This document shows, piece after piece, positions 37,778 through 48,941 of a DNA stretch of 56,765 bases. Where the stretch lies: positions 1 through 56,765 of the forward strand of contig BAXO01000027.1 of assembly GCA_001310555.1 (NCBI GenBank). Direction: 5' to 3'. Each line of letters opens with the position of its first letter. The stretch's first letter is position 1. The DNA is from Bacillus sp. JCM 19058. GTDB taxonomy: Bacteria > Bacillota > Bacilli > Bacillales_H > Bacillaceae_D. A program made the translations under genes and the position numbers. The notes beneath the pieces are model-generated. The model was not told the origin of the DNA and did not search any database. It saw only the letters and a program-made list of their open reading frames with translations.

Positions 37778-37847
37778 TCCCACCATGAGCCGTATCTATT
37801 TGTCTTTCTATTATACATCAACTAACGGCCCTACAGATAATAAGCTG

Positions 37848-37873
37848 AGCAGATCGCGTTGCGATCTGCTTTT
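37848..37873 (+). terminator. Perfect 10-bp hairpin
   Basis: AGCAGATCGC / GCGATCTGCT with a 3-base loop then TTT. No plus-strand gene lies directly upstream. Confidence 0.45.
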
Positions 37874-37993
37874 GCTCAACCAATTTAGTTTTAGTCGAAG
37901 GCTGCGTCGTTCATAGCTGTAAGAGCCGTAGGGCAAAAAAATACTTAGCTCGTTCAGCCGAACTGTCCCTCCATGTCGCCATGCGGTGAGCGA

Positions 37994-38017
37994 AATGGTT
38001 AAGAGCTCTTAGCCATT
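37994..38017. promoter_or_regulatory. 24-bp near-perfect palindrome
   Basis: Half-sites AATGGTTAAGAG and CTCTTAGCCATT, one mismatched pair, no spacer. Located downstream of the inositol operon. Purpose unknown. Confidence 0.4.
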
Positions 38018-38227
38018 GGACGGCTGGCGGATGTTCGACCGAACGCGAAGCGACAAATGGTAGCTCTATTATTAGCCAATGCCCGTCGTACTATCATCCC
38101 GGCACTTGCGCGGGCAGCCACTACTTCGAAAAAGGACGGCAGAAGCGAACTGTAGAAGTGAGCAGCCCGTTCTTCCCCATTTATTCTATGAACCGCGGGA
38201 GAGAAAGAGGTCCCTCCTAAAGGCACT

Positions 38228-39273
38228 TTAGAAAGGGACACTCTTCACAGCAACCAATTCCTTTGTTTCAAAGGACTTTTTACAGGCATAGCTAGCCTCG
38301 TTGATTCTACACCATCCTGTACGGTAACCGTCGGTCTTCGTTTTTCAAGAATGCAATGAACAAACTCCTCTACCTCGCTTAAATAGGCTTGTCCAAAGCG
38401 CTCCATAAAGCCATCGACACATTCCTGAATGACGCCGTCCTCCTTCATCAGTACGATTTGATTTCGTTCCGGAACAGTTCCAATGCGAATCGTCCTTTTG
38501 TACCAATGATTTCTGTTTCGATATGGTAGCCGTGCGCACAATTTCGCCCCGCGACAAATATTCCGATCGCCTGATTGTCGAATCGAACCATCGCTGCCCC
38601 GGTTTCAGCGTCGTTTATCTCATCAAATTCGGAATGAGCGTAGCTGCCGCCAATCGCCCAGACCTCCTGTGCCTCAGCGCCTAAGTACCAACGGGCTAAG
38701 TCAAAATCGTGAATCGCCATATCGAGAAACAAACCGCCGCTGTAATTCGCCCTGGCAAAGTTCAGGAACTGATCGATTTGCTTCGCTGGATCAAGGCCAT
38801 AGCAGCGTATTAACGTCGGGTCGCCAATGTCGCCTTGCTCAATTTTTTTCTTTCGCTGCCGCATAGGAATGATCGTAACGTCGCATGAACCCGAGCATAA
38901 ATACTTGATCCGGATGAGCCTCAACCGCCTGTTGGACCTCGATGGCTTCCTCTAAATACAGACCTAACGGCTTCTCGCAAAAGACATGAAAGCCAGCTGC
39001 AAGCGCCTGTTTGATTTGCTCGCAGTGAAAGCCAGAAGGGGAAGCGATAAAAATCGCACTAAGCTCACTGTTTGCAAGCATGTCACGATAGTTTGTATAG
39101 CCATGACGTATATTCCACGCCTGCTGTACAGTTATAACCTCTTCTTCGACGACACTGCACACAGCCCAGAGCTCAGCATTCGGAATTCGAAAAGCGAGAT
39201 TTTCCGCATGGTGACGTCCTAATCGGCCAAGTCCGACGATTCCGACCTTTACTTTGTTGTTCAACACTCTCAC
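38228..39273 (-). CDS. Gfo/Idh/MocA inositol dehydrogenase, second copy (frameshifted)
   Basis: About 347 residues when repaired; start GTG overlaps the iolE stop. Rossmann motif VGIVGLGRLGRHHAENL, FCEKPLGLYLEEA (catalytic Lys in EKP), GFMRRYDHSYAAAKEKI, FLDMAIHDFDLARWYLG (HDxD). Breaks: T7 38843-38849, a missing A near 38481 (restores GTKGTIRIGTVPERN) and one base near 38286. IolG/IolX-type; oxidises an inositol isomer with NAD(P). Last gene of the operon. It may take scyllo- or D-chiro-inositol while the other copy takes myo-inositol. Confidence 0.8.
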
Positions 39274-40167
39274 ACCCCTGCCGTCTGTTTCAAATAGTTA
39301 CGAGCGATGAGCGCATATTCCAACGGGTTGGCGAGTGCAGGATCCTGCTCTGCTTCGACAATCATCCAACCCTCATAATCAGAGGCAGCCAATGCTGCAA
39401 AAATCGGTGCAAAGTCGAGCACACCGTCTCCGGGAACGGTGAAGACTCCTTGCTTGACTCCGGTTAAAAAGCTCAGCCGTTCTTTTTGCACTCGTTCCGC
39501 CACCGCTGGGCGGACGTCCTTTAAATGAACATGCTTGATTCGAGACATGTGGCGTTGCAAAATGTCGAGAGGATTTTCACCGGAAAAATAAAGGTGACCC
39601 GTATCGTATAACAGGGAAACGAGCCGTTGCTCTGTCATTTCCATGAGCCTGTCAATCTCTTCAGCCGTTTGTACTCCTGTACCCATATGATGATGGTAAA
39701 CTAGCTTCATCCCTTTCTCTAATGCGAGCTCACCGAGTGCCTCCAATCCATCTGCCAGCTGCCGCCATTCGTTATTTGTAAACACCGGCTTTTCCGCAAA
39801 CAACGGTGTTGTCTGCTCGCCTTGAATACTGCGCCCTTGCTCAGATATGACGATGACCTTCGCGCCCATTTCATACAGGAAATCGCGATGAGCCAGAAAC
39901 GCTAGCTTCGTTTCCTCAAATGGCTTTGTCGTTAAAAACGCACTGAACCAAGCGCTGGCGATTTTCAGCTTTCGCAATGCTAAAGCCTTTTTTTAAGACC
40001 GGCAGCTCACGCGGATATTGATTGCCGACTTCTGTTCCCGTAAACCCTGCCAGCGCCATTTCACTAATGCATTGCTCAAAGGTATTGCCTGCACCGAGCT
40101 CAGGCAGGTCGTCATTTGTCCAAGCGATTGGGGCGATACCAAACTTTACTTTCCGAGGATCAATCAT
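39270..40167 (-). CDS. iolE: 2-keto-myo-inositol dehydratase IolE (frameshifted)
   Basis: About 298 residues when repaired; start ATG 40165-40167 after [29 protein letters not shown] is the conserved IolE start; [49 protein letters not shown] and [11 protein letters not shown] carry the metal ligands of the TIM barrel. T7 at 39988-39994 breaks the frame; one base fewer gives [15 protein letters not shown]. Dehydrates 2-keto-myo-inositol to the trihydroxycyclohexanedione used by IolD. Lies between iolD (25 bases) and the second dehydrogenase (overlap). Confidence 0.88.
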
Positions 40168-40192
40168 ACTATCTTCCTTCCTCATCCGTTGA

Positions 40193-42126
40193 TTAATACT
40201 TCCTCGCTCGTTTGAGCATCTTCTCCTTGCCAGCATAAGCCTCTTGTATAGAAGCCTTTTGAGACAGTTCAGCCACGCCGACATGCCACCAAGCTCCGTA
40301 TCCATCTGTCATCGTTTTCGGCAATACTTTTATATCTATCAAAGTCGAGCAAGCTTGCTGCTTCGCGTTTGCCAATGCGTCCTTCAGCTCCTCCATCGTC
40401 CTCGCCGTGTAGGTTTTCACTCCGTATCCTGCCGCACTTTGCGCAAAGTCGATCGACATTAACTCACCGGAAAGCTGACGGGTGTTTGGATTGCGCGTTC
40501 GAAATTCTGTGCCAAAGCTCCCCATTCCATTGCCCATTTGCAAATTGTTGATACAGCCAAAGCCGACATTATCAAAGAGCAGAACATTAATTTTTAGACC
40601 TTCTTGCAAACTCGTCACCAGCTCAGAATGGAGCATCAAATAGCTACCGTCACCGACCATCGTGTACACCTCTTGCTGCGGAGCGGCCATTTTTACGCCA
40701 AGGGCACCAGAAATTTCGTATCCCATACAGGAGTAACCATATTCCATGTGGTACGTATTCGGCTCACGACTCACCCACATCCGCTGTAAATCGCCGGGCA
40801 AGCTGCCTGAAGACCCTACAATAATAGCATCGTCGGCGATCTGGTTGTTTATTGCTGCGATGACCGCTGATTGCGTTAAACTGGAGCCGAGCGCTTTCTC
40901 GTACTCGGGTAATGCTTCGTCCAAATGCCCTGCCACTTCTGGCTGGAAACCATTACTGTTGTATGAGATCGACGAAAGCCGGGTGAGTTCTTTTTGCCAT
41001 TCGTCCTTTACCACCTTAATTTCCATCCGATATTCGGCACGGTAGTCAGCGACGTCCAGTCGTAAAGTGAGCTCCTCAAGTGCTGTTCTCGCATCGGCAA
41101 CAAGCTTCGTCGCATCGAGCTTACCGGCATGGAATTCGGAAAGGTTAACCGTTAAGAACTCGACGTCAGGTGCCTGAAACAGCTGTTTGGAGCCAGTCGT
41201 AAAGTCGGTAAAGCGCGTGCCGACGCCAATAATTAAATCTGCCTCACTCGCCACTTTATTAGCTGCGGCATTTCCCGTCACACCAACTCCTCCCAAATTA
41301 AGCGGTGGGTGCCTGCTACCGCACTTTTTCCCGCTTGCGTTTCGGCAAATGGGATTTCAAATCGCTCTGCAAAAGCACGCAGCGTGTGACCAGCCTCTGA
41401 ATAGCGAACTCCACCACCGCAAATGATGAGTGGCTTTTTCTTTTGCTTGATTAGCTCTACTGCTTCCGTCAGTTCCTGGTCCGTCGGCCTACGCCGCTTG
41501 ATGCGATGTACCCTCTTGGAAAAAAACGATTCCGGATAATCGTAGGCTTCCCCTTGCACATCCTGGGGTAAGGCAATCGTGACTGCACCCGTATCTGCCG
41601 GGTTGGTTAACACACGCATCGCATTGAGCAGCGCGCTCATGAGTTGCTCAGGCCGTGAGATGCGATCCCAATATTTGCTGACTGGTTTAAAGGCATCGTT
41701 CGTCGTCACACCGGCATCGTACGTTTGCTCAACCTGCTGCAATACAGGATCGGGCTGGCGCGTTGCGAAGGTGTCGGCTGGGAGCAGCAGCAGCGGAATA
41801 TGGTTAGCCGTCGCTGTTGCTGCAGCGGTAATCATATTGGCGGATCCAGGACCCGAGGATGCCGTGCAGGCGATAAGCTGACGATGCCGGTTTTGTTTGG
41901 CAAAGGCTGTCGCCGCGTGTGCCATTCCTTGTTCATTTCGACCTTGATATACTTCAAGCGCGCCGACATCCTCTTCCAGCGCTTGACCTAACCCGAGTAC
42001 GTTGCCGTGTCCAAAGATCGTGAATATTCCTTTGAACAGCCTTTGCTCCCCCTGATCCGTTTCCATGTATTGCTCATTCAAAAACTTAATCAACGCTTGA
42101 GCCATCGTTAATTTCAATTTTCTCAC
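40193..42126 (-). CDS. iolD: Trihydroxycyclohexane-1,2-dione hydrolase IolD (frameshifted)
   Basis: About 644 residues when repaired. ThDP-dependent enzyme: N-terminal [20 protein letters not shown] then [33 protein letters not shown]-terminal ThDP/metal motif [13 protein letters not shown] ending near [11 protein letters not shown], and [10 protein letters not shown]. Break near 41300, where one missing C restores [19 protein letters not shown]. Hydrolyses the ring to 5-deoxy-D-glucuronate for IolB. Ends 26 bases before iolE. Confidence 0.9.
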
Positions 42127-42309
42127 CTCAGTTCATTCATTTTGGTGCTCTGACTCCAATTTTTCGGTAGCTAACGCGAGGCGCGCGCTTCTTTCTAGAT
42201 GTCGAAAGCGAAAGCTGCGTATTCGTAAAGCGGCCCGATCACGAGAACAGCAATCGCTATTTCTTACCGCTCCTCGCTTATCAATTGCGCGGGAGGAAAG
42301 CGCTAATCG
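42127..42309. other. Gap between iolD and iolA
   Basis: About 180 GC-rich bases inside the operon (AACGCGAGGCGCGCG, GCGGCCCGATC). No gene or clear terminator; the long gap is unusual for the operon. Confidence 0.35.
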
Positions 42310-43760
42310 TCAAAGCCAGCGTGCCGTCACGACCTTCTTTCTCGTATAAAACTCGAGACCGTCGCTTCCGTTTGCGTGCAGATCGCCGTAAAAGGAATCC
42401 TTCCAGCCCGAGAACGGGAAAAAGGCCATCGGTGCAGGAACGCCAATATTCACTCCGAGCATTCCGGCATCGATCGTTTCACGGAATGTACGGACTTTTC
42501 CACCATCGTTCGTAAAAATACAAGCTCCATTCGCAAATCGCGAGTGGTTCGTTAGCTCCACCGCTTCCTCAAGGTCTTTGACTCTAGTAATCGAAAGAAC
42601 GGGAGCAAAAATCTCATCCTGCCAGATCGTCATCTCGCTTGTCACCTCGTCAAAGATGGTCGGCCCAACAAAATAACCTTTTTCCTTGCTGGCCTGATCC
42701 GTTCGACCGTCACGAAGGAGACGCGCCCCTTCTTTTACACCGGCTTCAATATAGCGCAACGTTCGTTCCTTGTGCTGTTCGCGAATAACCGGTCCTAGAA
42801 ATACCCCTTCATCCAACCCGTTTCCAATTTTGACTTCGTTCGTTTTCTCGATAAGCCGATCGATGAACTCATCAGCTACCGCATCCTCAACTGCAACGAC
42901 CGAGCAAGCCATACAGCGCTCGCCAGCCGAGCCAAAGGCTGCGTTCAATACTTGTACAGCAGCATTATCAAGGTCTGCATCGCGCAAAATTATGGAGTGG
43001 TTTTTTGCACCGGCAAGCGCTTGAACGCGCTTCAGATTTCCGGTTCCACGCTTATATACGTACTCGGCAACCGGCTGAGAGCCGACAAATGAAATCGCCT
43101 TCACTTGCTGATGGTCCAATAAACCATTAACGACATCGTGCGCCCCGTGAACGATGTTAAAAACGCCCTTCGGTAGTCCAGCTTCCTCGAGCAATTCGGC
43201 TAAGCGATTAGCGAGTAAGGGCGTACGTTCTGACGGCTTGAGGACGAACGTGTTTCCGGTTACAATCGCCATTGGAAACATCCAGCACGGGACCATCATC
43301 GGGAAGTTAAACGGCGTAATCCCGCCAATGACCCCGATCGGGTAGCGATACACACCTGACTCAAGATTCGTCGCAATAGAAGGGAGCTGCTTGCCCATTG
43401 CGAGAGCCGGTGCGCCTGCAGCAAACTCCACACATTCGATCCCGCGCTGCACTTCGCCGTGAGCTTCCTTGAAATTTTTTTTCCGTTTTCTTTCGTGATC
43501 AACCTCGCGAGCTCATCCCAATGCTCGACGAGGAGCTGTTGATATTTAAAGAGAATACGGGCTCGTCTTGGAATCGCGACTTCCTTCCATGTGCCAAAGG
43601 CTACCTGTGCTGCCTTGACCGCCTGCTCGACGTCCTCAGCTCCTGATAAAGGTACATGCGCAATGACTTCACCAGTGGCCGGATTATAGACGGCTTCTGT
43701 TCGCGTAGCCTTTGCTTCAACCCATTTTCCATCAATATAGTTTCTTAACGTTTCCGACAT
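42310..43760 (-). CDS. iolA: Methylmalonate-semialdehyde dehydrogenase IolA/MmsA (frameshifted)
   Basis: About 484 residues when repaired; start ATG after AGGAGG. ALDH fold: [51 protein letters not shown], catalytic Cys in [21 protein letters not shown]8 at 43475-43482 breaks the frame; one base fewer gives [20 protein letters not shown]. CoA-acylating enzyme making acetyl-CoA from malonate semialdehyde, the last step of the inositol route. Confidence 0.9.
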
Positions 43761-43802
43761 TTCACTGCCTCCTAACGATTGATTAACACACGAACTCCTT
43801 GT

Positions 43803-44800
43803 TCATTCGGTTTGCGCCTTCTTAATAAAGGCGTCGACCTCGGCTGCGGTTGGCATCGCCTCCGAGCAGCTATGCTTGGAAATGACGATCGCTGCCGAAG
43901 CGCTTCCATATTCCATCGCTTTAGGGATGTCCCAATTGTTCATTAAGCCGTAAATAAAGGCAGAAGCATATGCGTCACCAGCGCCGAAAGTTTTCAGCAC
44001 CTTCGTCGGAAAGATTCCTCCTTTATAAGAAGTTCCCTCCTTCGTATAGGCAATCGAACCGCCCGAACCGTGCTTAATAACAACAATTTCCGCATGAAAA
44101 TCAAACCATTTTTGTGCCGTCTTTTGATCGTCGTTCCTAGCTTCTAATTCAAACTGCTCCATCAAATCAAATTCTTCTCTCGTCCCGATAATGACATCAC
44201 ACTTTTCAGCCGCGAGGTTATAATAAACGGCTGTCTCTTGCGGTGATGCCCACGTATACGGGCGATAATCAAGGTCAAACATGACGATGACATCGTGCTT
44301 ACGCGCGTAATCCGAGGCGAGAAAAACGGCCTCGCGTGACGGGCTGGCCGCCAGTGCGTTCCGGAAATCAACAGCGCTTTTGACCGCTTAATATAATCCT
44401 CAGAAACGTTAGCCGTATCGAGCTTCAAATCGGCTACGTTGTCACGATACATTAAAATACTGCAGTCTTCCGGACTTTTAATTTCTGTAAACGCCAGTCC
44501 TGTCACCGCACCGGTGTGATCGATCGAGACTCCCGTTGTATCCAGACTGTTATTCTTAAGATAGCTCACGATAAAACGTCCCATCTGATCATCGGAAACC
44601 TTGCCGATAAAACCGCTTTTCAGTCCGAGGCGTGCCGCACCGATCGCGATATTTGCAGGGGAGCCGCCAACATATTTCGTAAAGGATGACGTTTCCTCCA
44701 TCGGCCGATTGAATTGATCGGCATTTAAATCGATACAAAGCCTACCTAGACCAATGAAATCGAGTGAACGGTCCGCCTTAAAATCGAGTTTGTACATCAT
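43803..44800 (-). CDS. iolC: 5-dehydro-2-deoxygluconokinase IolC (frameshifted)
   Basis: About 330 residues when repaired; start is ATG 44800 or 44797 after GAGGAGGAA. PfkB/ribokinase fold: GLGRLCIDLNADQFNRPMEE, YVGGSPANIAIGAARLGLKS, MFDLDYRPYTW, and the ATP/catalytic motif KTFGAGDAYASAFIYG. One missing base near 44355 separates LISGT from ALAASPSREAVFLASDYA. Phosphorylates 2-deoxy-5-keto-gluconate from IolB. The aldolase for its product (IolJ) is not in this window. Confidence 0.9.
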
Positions 44801-44840
44801 TTCCTCCTCCTCAATTCTTTTATACGATCGTGGTAACGCA

Positions 44841-45642
44841 TTACTTCGGAAATAGCCATTCGTGGTCAGGATCGTTATAAAATTTCCAGATCCTATCCGG
44901 GCCGGCCATCACGTTTAAATAATACGACTCGTAGCCTGGCACATAGATACGGGTGATAGCCTTCCGGAACGAGAACGACATTGTTATGCTCAATCGTTAT
45001 CGATTCATCCAAGCTCCGGTCGTCATTGTAGACTCGTTGAAAGGCAAAGCCTTGTGACGGGTCTAATTTATGATAATACGTTTCCTCCAAATAAGATTCA
45101 TAGGGCAAGTTTTCTTGATCGTGCTTGTGAGGTGGATAGCTTGATGTGTTGCCAGCCGGCGTAAACACCTCAACAACGAGCAAACTGTCAGCTTCCTTTT
45201 GTTCAGGGAGGATGTTATGAATTTTGCGACTCATCTTCCCTGACCCGCGATCCTCTTGACCGACATCCTCCGGGGCGATTAAACGGGCAGGATAATTGCC
45301 TTTTCCGGGCGCATAACAGACCGCTATCTCTAGCTCTGTCAACGCTTTCACTTGAAAGGAATCTTCATTCGGCACATAGACCGAATACGGCGGAACCTTT
45401 TCAAACACGCTCATTCGTTCGCCGATATTTTCATAGTTTTGCTCAGCAGTCCTCACATTTGCCCGACCACTCAACAACACGAGACACGCCTCCTGACTTC
45501 CGGTCGACCTAGACAGAACCTCTCCTTCGTTCAACGAAAATACCTCAAAGCCAACGTAGGTCCAGCCGGCTGATTCAGGTGTCACCTGCAAAATCCTGCC
45601 ATCTTGATTCCGTTGCTGCGGCTTCAACAGTAGATGAGACAT
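44841..45642 (-). CDS. iolB: 5-deoxy-glucuronate isomerase IolB (frameshifted)
   Basis: About 267 residues when repaired; start ATG 45640-45642 after GGAGGGG. Bicupin protein: WTYVGFEVFSLNEGE, TAGNTSS-type motif PAGNTSSYPPHKHDQE (metal site), LEETYYHKLDPSQGFAFQRV, VLVPEGYHP. Two indels between about 44925 and 44945; the repaired end reads PGYESYYLNVMAGP, then WKFYNDPDHEWLFPK, ending at 44841. Converts 5-deoxy-D-glucuronate to 2-deoxy-5-keto-gluconate. Confidence 0.88.
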
Positions 45643-45665
45643 AGAACCCCTCCATTTTTTATTAA

Positions 45666-45680
45666 GGTAAGCGCTTAACC
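45666..45680. promoter_or_regulatory. LacI-type palindrome before iolB
   Basis: GGTAAGCGCTTAACC with core AAGCGCTT; one base short of the perfect GGTTAAGCGCTTAACC. It lies 24 bases upstream of iolB and may be an internal operator of the operon. Confidence 0.5.
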
Positions 45681-45764
45681 TGATTGATTTTAGTCTATCA
45701 TGGTTGCAATGGTGCATGCAATTGATTATTGAGAATCTGCCACACTCGCCTACTTCGTTCCAGC

Positions 45765-46787
45765 TTAGGTGATCTTCGTTCCTAATTCCGTTAATTGGAC
45801 TGAACGACCTTCCTTCCAGGAAAGCCTTGCCGCACGAGCAAGCAGCTCTGCCTTGTAGCCATCTTCTCCCGTACAGCTCACCGGATGCCGCTTGAGATTG
45901 CTGCCGCAAACTCATTGATTTCTGCCACATAAGCGTCACGATATCGCTCAAGAAAAAAAATGCATCGGATGATCGATTTCGACCACTGCCTTCGTTGCCA
46001 GCCGCACGTTGGTTTGTGGCTCGTTCTCCGCTGAAACTGAACCGTGCTCACCGAAAACCTCAATCCGCTGGTCATAGCCATAAACCGCCTGACGACTATT
46101 GTCGATCACAGCAATGGCACCATTGTCCAACGTCAGCGTAATAACTGCCGTGTCCACATCATCGCAGCGCTTAAACCCTTCACCGAGTAAATTGGCCGCC
46201 TTGACTGACACCTCGGTAACCTCGCTGCCCGTCAAATAGCGGACCATATCGAAATCATGAATGGTCATATCGATAAATATGCCGCCTGATCGTTTAAGGT
46301 ATTCCTCTGGCGGTGCCTCAGGATCACGTGAGCTGATCTTAATTATATGCGGGGCTCCAATCTTTCCTGCCCGGACCGTTTCATACACCTTTCGGAAATG
46401 CTTATCAAAACGGCGATTAAAGCCTACCTGCAGCTTGACTCCAGCCTCTGACACAGCCTGAAGAGCTTCCTTTGTTTCCTCTATAGTAAAGCTAACCGGT
46501 TTTTCGCAGAAAACGTGCTTTCCCGCTTTCGCTGCGGCTTTAATATAGCCTGCATGCGTATCTGTTGATGAGCATATGAAAACCGCATCAATATCCGGGT
46601 CGGCGATTACCGATTCCGCGCTTGTTGTGATGACCGGAACGTCTTGCTCATAAGCGGTTCCTTTTAAATGTTCAAGCTGAATATCCGAAATCGCCTTCAA
46701 TTCAAGCAAGCGCGAATTCAAGATATTTTCAGCGTGCAGTTGCCCTATTCTTCCTGCTCCTATAATTCCGATCGTTACCTTTTTCAT
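45765..46787 (-). CDS. iolG: myo-Inositol 2-dehydrogenase IolG (frameshifted)
   Basis: About 340 residues when repaired; start ATG 46785-46787 after AGGAG (the longer frame to 46835 has no ribosome site). IGIIGAGRIGQLHAENI, FCEKPVSFTIEETK (catalytic Lys), VGFNRRFDKHFRKVYETV, FIDMTIHDFDMVRYLTG. A8 at 45953-45960 breaks the frame (restores MHFFLERYRDAYVAEI), and one base near 45893 restores HPVSCTGEDGYKAELLARAA. Oxidises myo-inositol to 2-keto-myo-inositol. Second gene after the symporter in the operon. Confidence 0.85.
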
Positions 46788-46932
46788 CTGCCGTACTCCT
46801 CGCGTTTTATTTCTACTTGCCATCGTTAGAAGCAATCATGACACTCCTTTCTCGGCTGCCTATTTACATTCCTGCTAAAGGAAAAAAATAATTTGGATCG
46901 GCGCCATTCATGTCACGTTCGCTCGCTTAGAT

Positions 46933-48668
46933 CTACATTGATTTTTGCCTTATTTCGGCACTCCCACCTACCGGGTCTAATTTTCTGTTTGTCCGGCGCC
47001 AAAACCACCATACACCTCCAACAAATAAAATACTGCCAGCAAAATACACCCATGACATCGGTGAATCATTTTGGGTCGATTCAGCAATTCCGACCGGTGA
47101 GAACAAAGCGTATACTCCGATCATGATGACGATAATTAATGCTGAAAAAGGTTTCGCATACTTCCATGGCTCCAAATCAACTTTATTGGACTTGTATAGT
47201 TCGTAAGGTGTGTCTCTTGGCCACAATCTCCCAATTACTAACATGACCAAAACATTGAGCGGAAACAGCACACTTAACACATATAAGAAATTTAGATCGC
47301 CCAGAACGAATTTTGACAAACCGTACAGGAAAACATGAACAACGACAACAACCTTTGGAGCAATCGCTGGTACTCTTTTGCTGAAAAAGCCTACAACGAC
47401 CATCGCAATAATCGGCAAGCTATAAAAGCCATTCATTTCATTCAAATAATAATAGAGGCCTGACGGTGCAAAAATAATGAGTGGAGCGATAACGACTGAG
47501 GTGAAAGCCAGACAAGCCGCGAAAATTCTGCCTACTTTCACTAGCTCATACTCCTTTGCCTTTGGTCGAAAGATTGGCTTATAAATGTCGAGCGTGAATA
47601 GCGTAATTGAGCTGTTTAATACGTTGTTGAATGAGCTCAATATCGCACCGAACAGAACGGCTGCTAAAAAGCCTGATAATGCCAGTGGCATCACATCAAC
47701 AACGAGCGTTGGATAGGCCATATCGGCGTTGCTGAGCGAATTTCCGTAAAGAAGGTAAGCGATGATCCCCGGCAAAACGAGAAAGGTTGCACCAAAAATT
47801 TTAAACATTCCGGCATAAAGTACCCCCTTTTGCCCCTCAGCTAAGTTTTTTGCTGCTAAGGATCGTTGAATAATCGATTGGTTCGTACACCAGTAAAACA
47901 AATTATTAAACAGTAGGCCTGTCAGTAAAACAGTCCAAGGCACAGAAGAGGAATGGTCTCCAATTGCATTTAATTTTGTCGGGTTTGCGTTAATGAGCTT
48001 TTCTATCCCGTCACCAAAGCTTCCGCCGCCGAGTGCAAATAAAGCCAAAAAAAGGAATGAGCAAGCCTCCAACGATTAACCCGATTCCGTTAATCGTATC
48101 ACTCATCGCACACGCCTTCAGCCCACCGAGAATGACGTAACCACAACTAATACACCCGATCGCTAATGAGATAAGTAAAATAATCGTAAATGAACTAACA
48201 TTTGCAATCGTAGAAAGCGAGAAAATACTATCGATAACCAGTGCCCCTGAATAAAGCACCGTCGGTAAAAAAAACGGTTGCGTAGCCTAACAGAAACAAT
48301 ATAGAAACGATTTGCCTCGTTCTAACATCAAAACGCTGCTCAAGGAAATCCGGTATCGTCGTAATTCCCGCCTTCAAATACCTTGGCAAAAAGACGAAGG
48401 CCATAAAAATTAACGCTATGGGCGCAGTTACCTCCCATGCCATTACGGCCATCGATTCACCAAAGGCTTGCCCATTTAAGCCAACAATTTGCTCAGTAGA
48501 TAAATTTGTTAAGATGAGCGAGCTCGCTATGACGATTCCGGTCAAGCTTCTCCCACCAAGAAAATATCCATCTGAGCTCGTTAAATCGGTCCCTCTTGTC
48601 TTATACCAAGAAAACCACATCACAAAAACGGTGTACGCTAAAAACGTCAGCAAAATGATCCAAATCAA
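46933..48668 (-). CDS. Na+/solute symporter (SSS family), candidate inositol importer (frameshifted)
   Basis: About 577 residues when repaired; start TTG 48668 with GGAGGC upstream. SSS-family traits: SSDGYFLGGRSLTGIVIAS, LILTNLSTEQIVGLNGQA, GGLKACAMSDTINGIGLIVGG, NQSIIQRSLAAKNLAEGQKG (SSS signature), LFGAILSSFNNVLNSS. 13-14 helices. Breaks: A8 48267-48274 and A7 48047-48053. It is the first gene of the iol operon, replacing the iolT/iolF-type transporters of B. subtilis; sodium-driven uptake would suit an alkaliphile. The inositol specificity is inferred from position. Confidence 0.82.
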
Positions 48669-48857
48669 TGGAAACAGCCTCCAATCCTCTTGATTCTACT
48701 AACAAACATTGACCTCATTTCAGCGAGAGAAACAGCATAACTTGATCGTCCAAATGCCTCCCTCCCCGCATAAAGCTTACGTTCTAAACCTTAAAATTAA
48801 TGGATGAAAAAAGGAGTTGCACCATATGACAGCGTTATCATTCATACGCAAAATAAA

Positions 48858-48871
48858 AGAAAGCGCTTAAA
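48858..48871. promoter_or_regulatory. AAGCGCTT operator 1 of iol region
   Basis: AGAAAGCGCTTAAA, cre/LacI-type, 190 bases upstream of the symporter gene. Confidence 0.5.
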
Positions 48872-48927
48872 TTCAATTCTTTAAAATAACTCGTTTTGAG
48901 CTCGTTCGGTTTTTATCATTTATTTAG

Positions 48928-48941
48928 GTTAAGCGCTTTCC
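48928..48941. promoter_or_regulatory. AAGCGCTT operator 2 of iol region
   Basis: GTTAAGCGCTTTCC, 70 bases from operator 1 (centre to centre), a spacing near seven helical turns. Core shared with the site before iolB. Confidence 0.5.

Larger units (their letters stand above)
37728..38227. other. Intergenic region with hairpin and palindrome
   Basis: Holds a hairpin at 37848-37870 (AGCAGATCGC / GCGATCTGCT, GTT loop, TTT after it) and the palindrome listed at 37994. The stretch 38018-38227 has open frames on the minus strand but no start or family match. Confidence 0.45.

Noticed and set aside
37999..38241. 80-codon minus-strand frame downstream of the inositol operon
   Set aside because: No ribosome site, Arg/Ser/Ala-rich translation with no family features; contains the palindrome.
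48826..48870. 14-codon frame MTALSFIRKIKESA as a leader peptide
   Set aside because: On the strand opposite to the iol operon and over 360 bases from the plus-strand gene, with no competing hairpins seen; kept only as a note.
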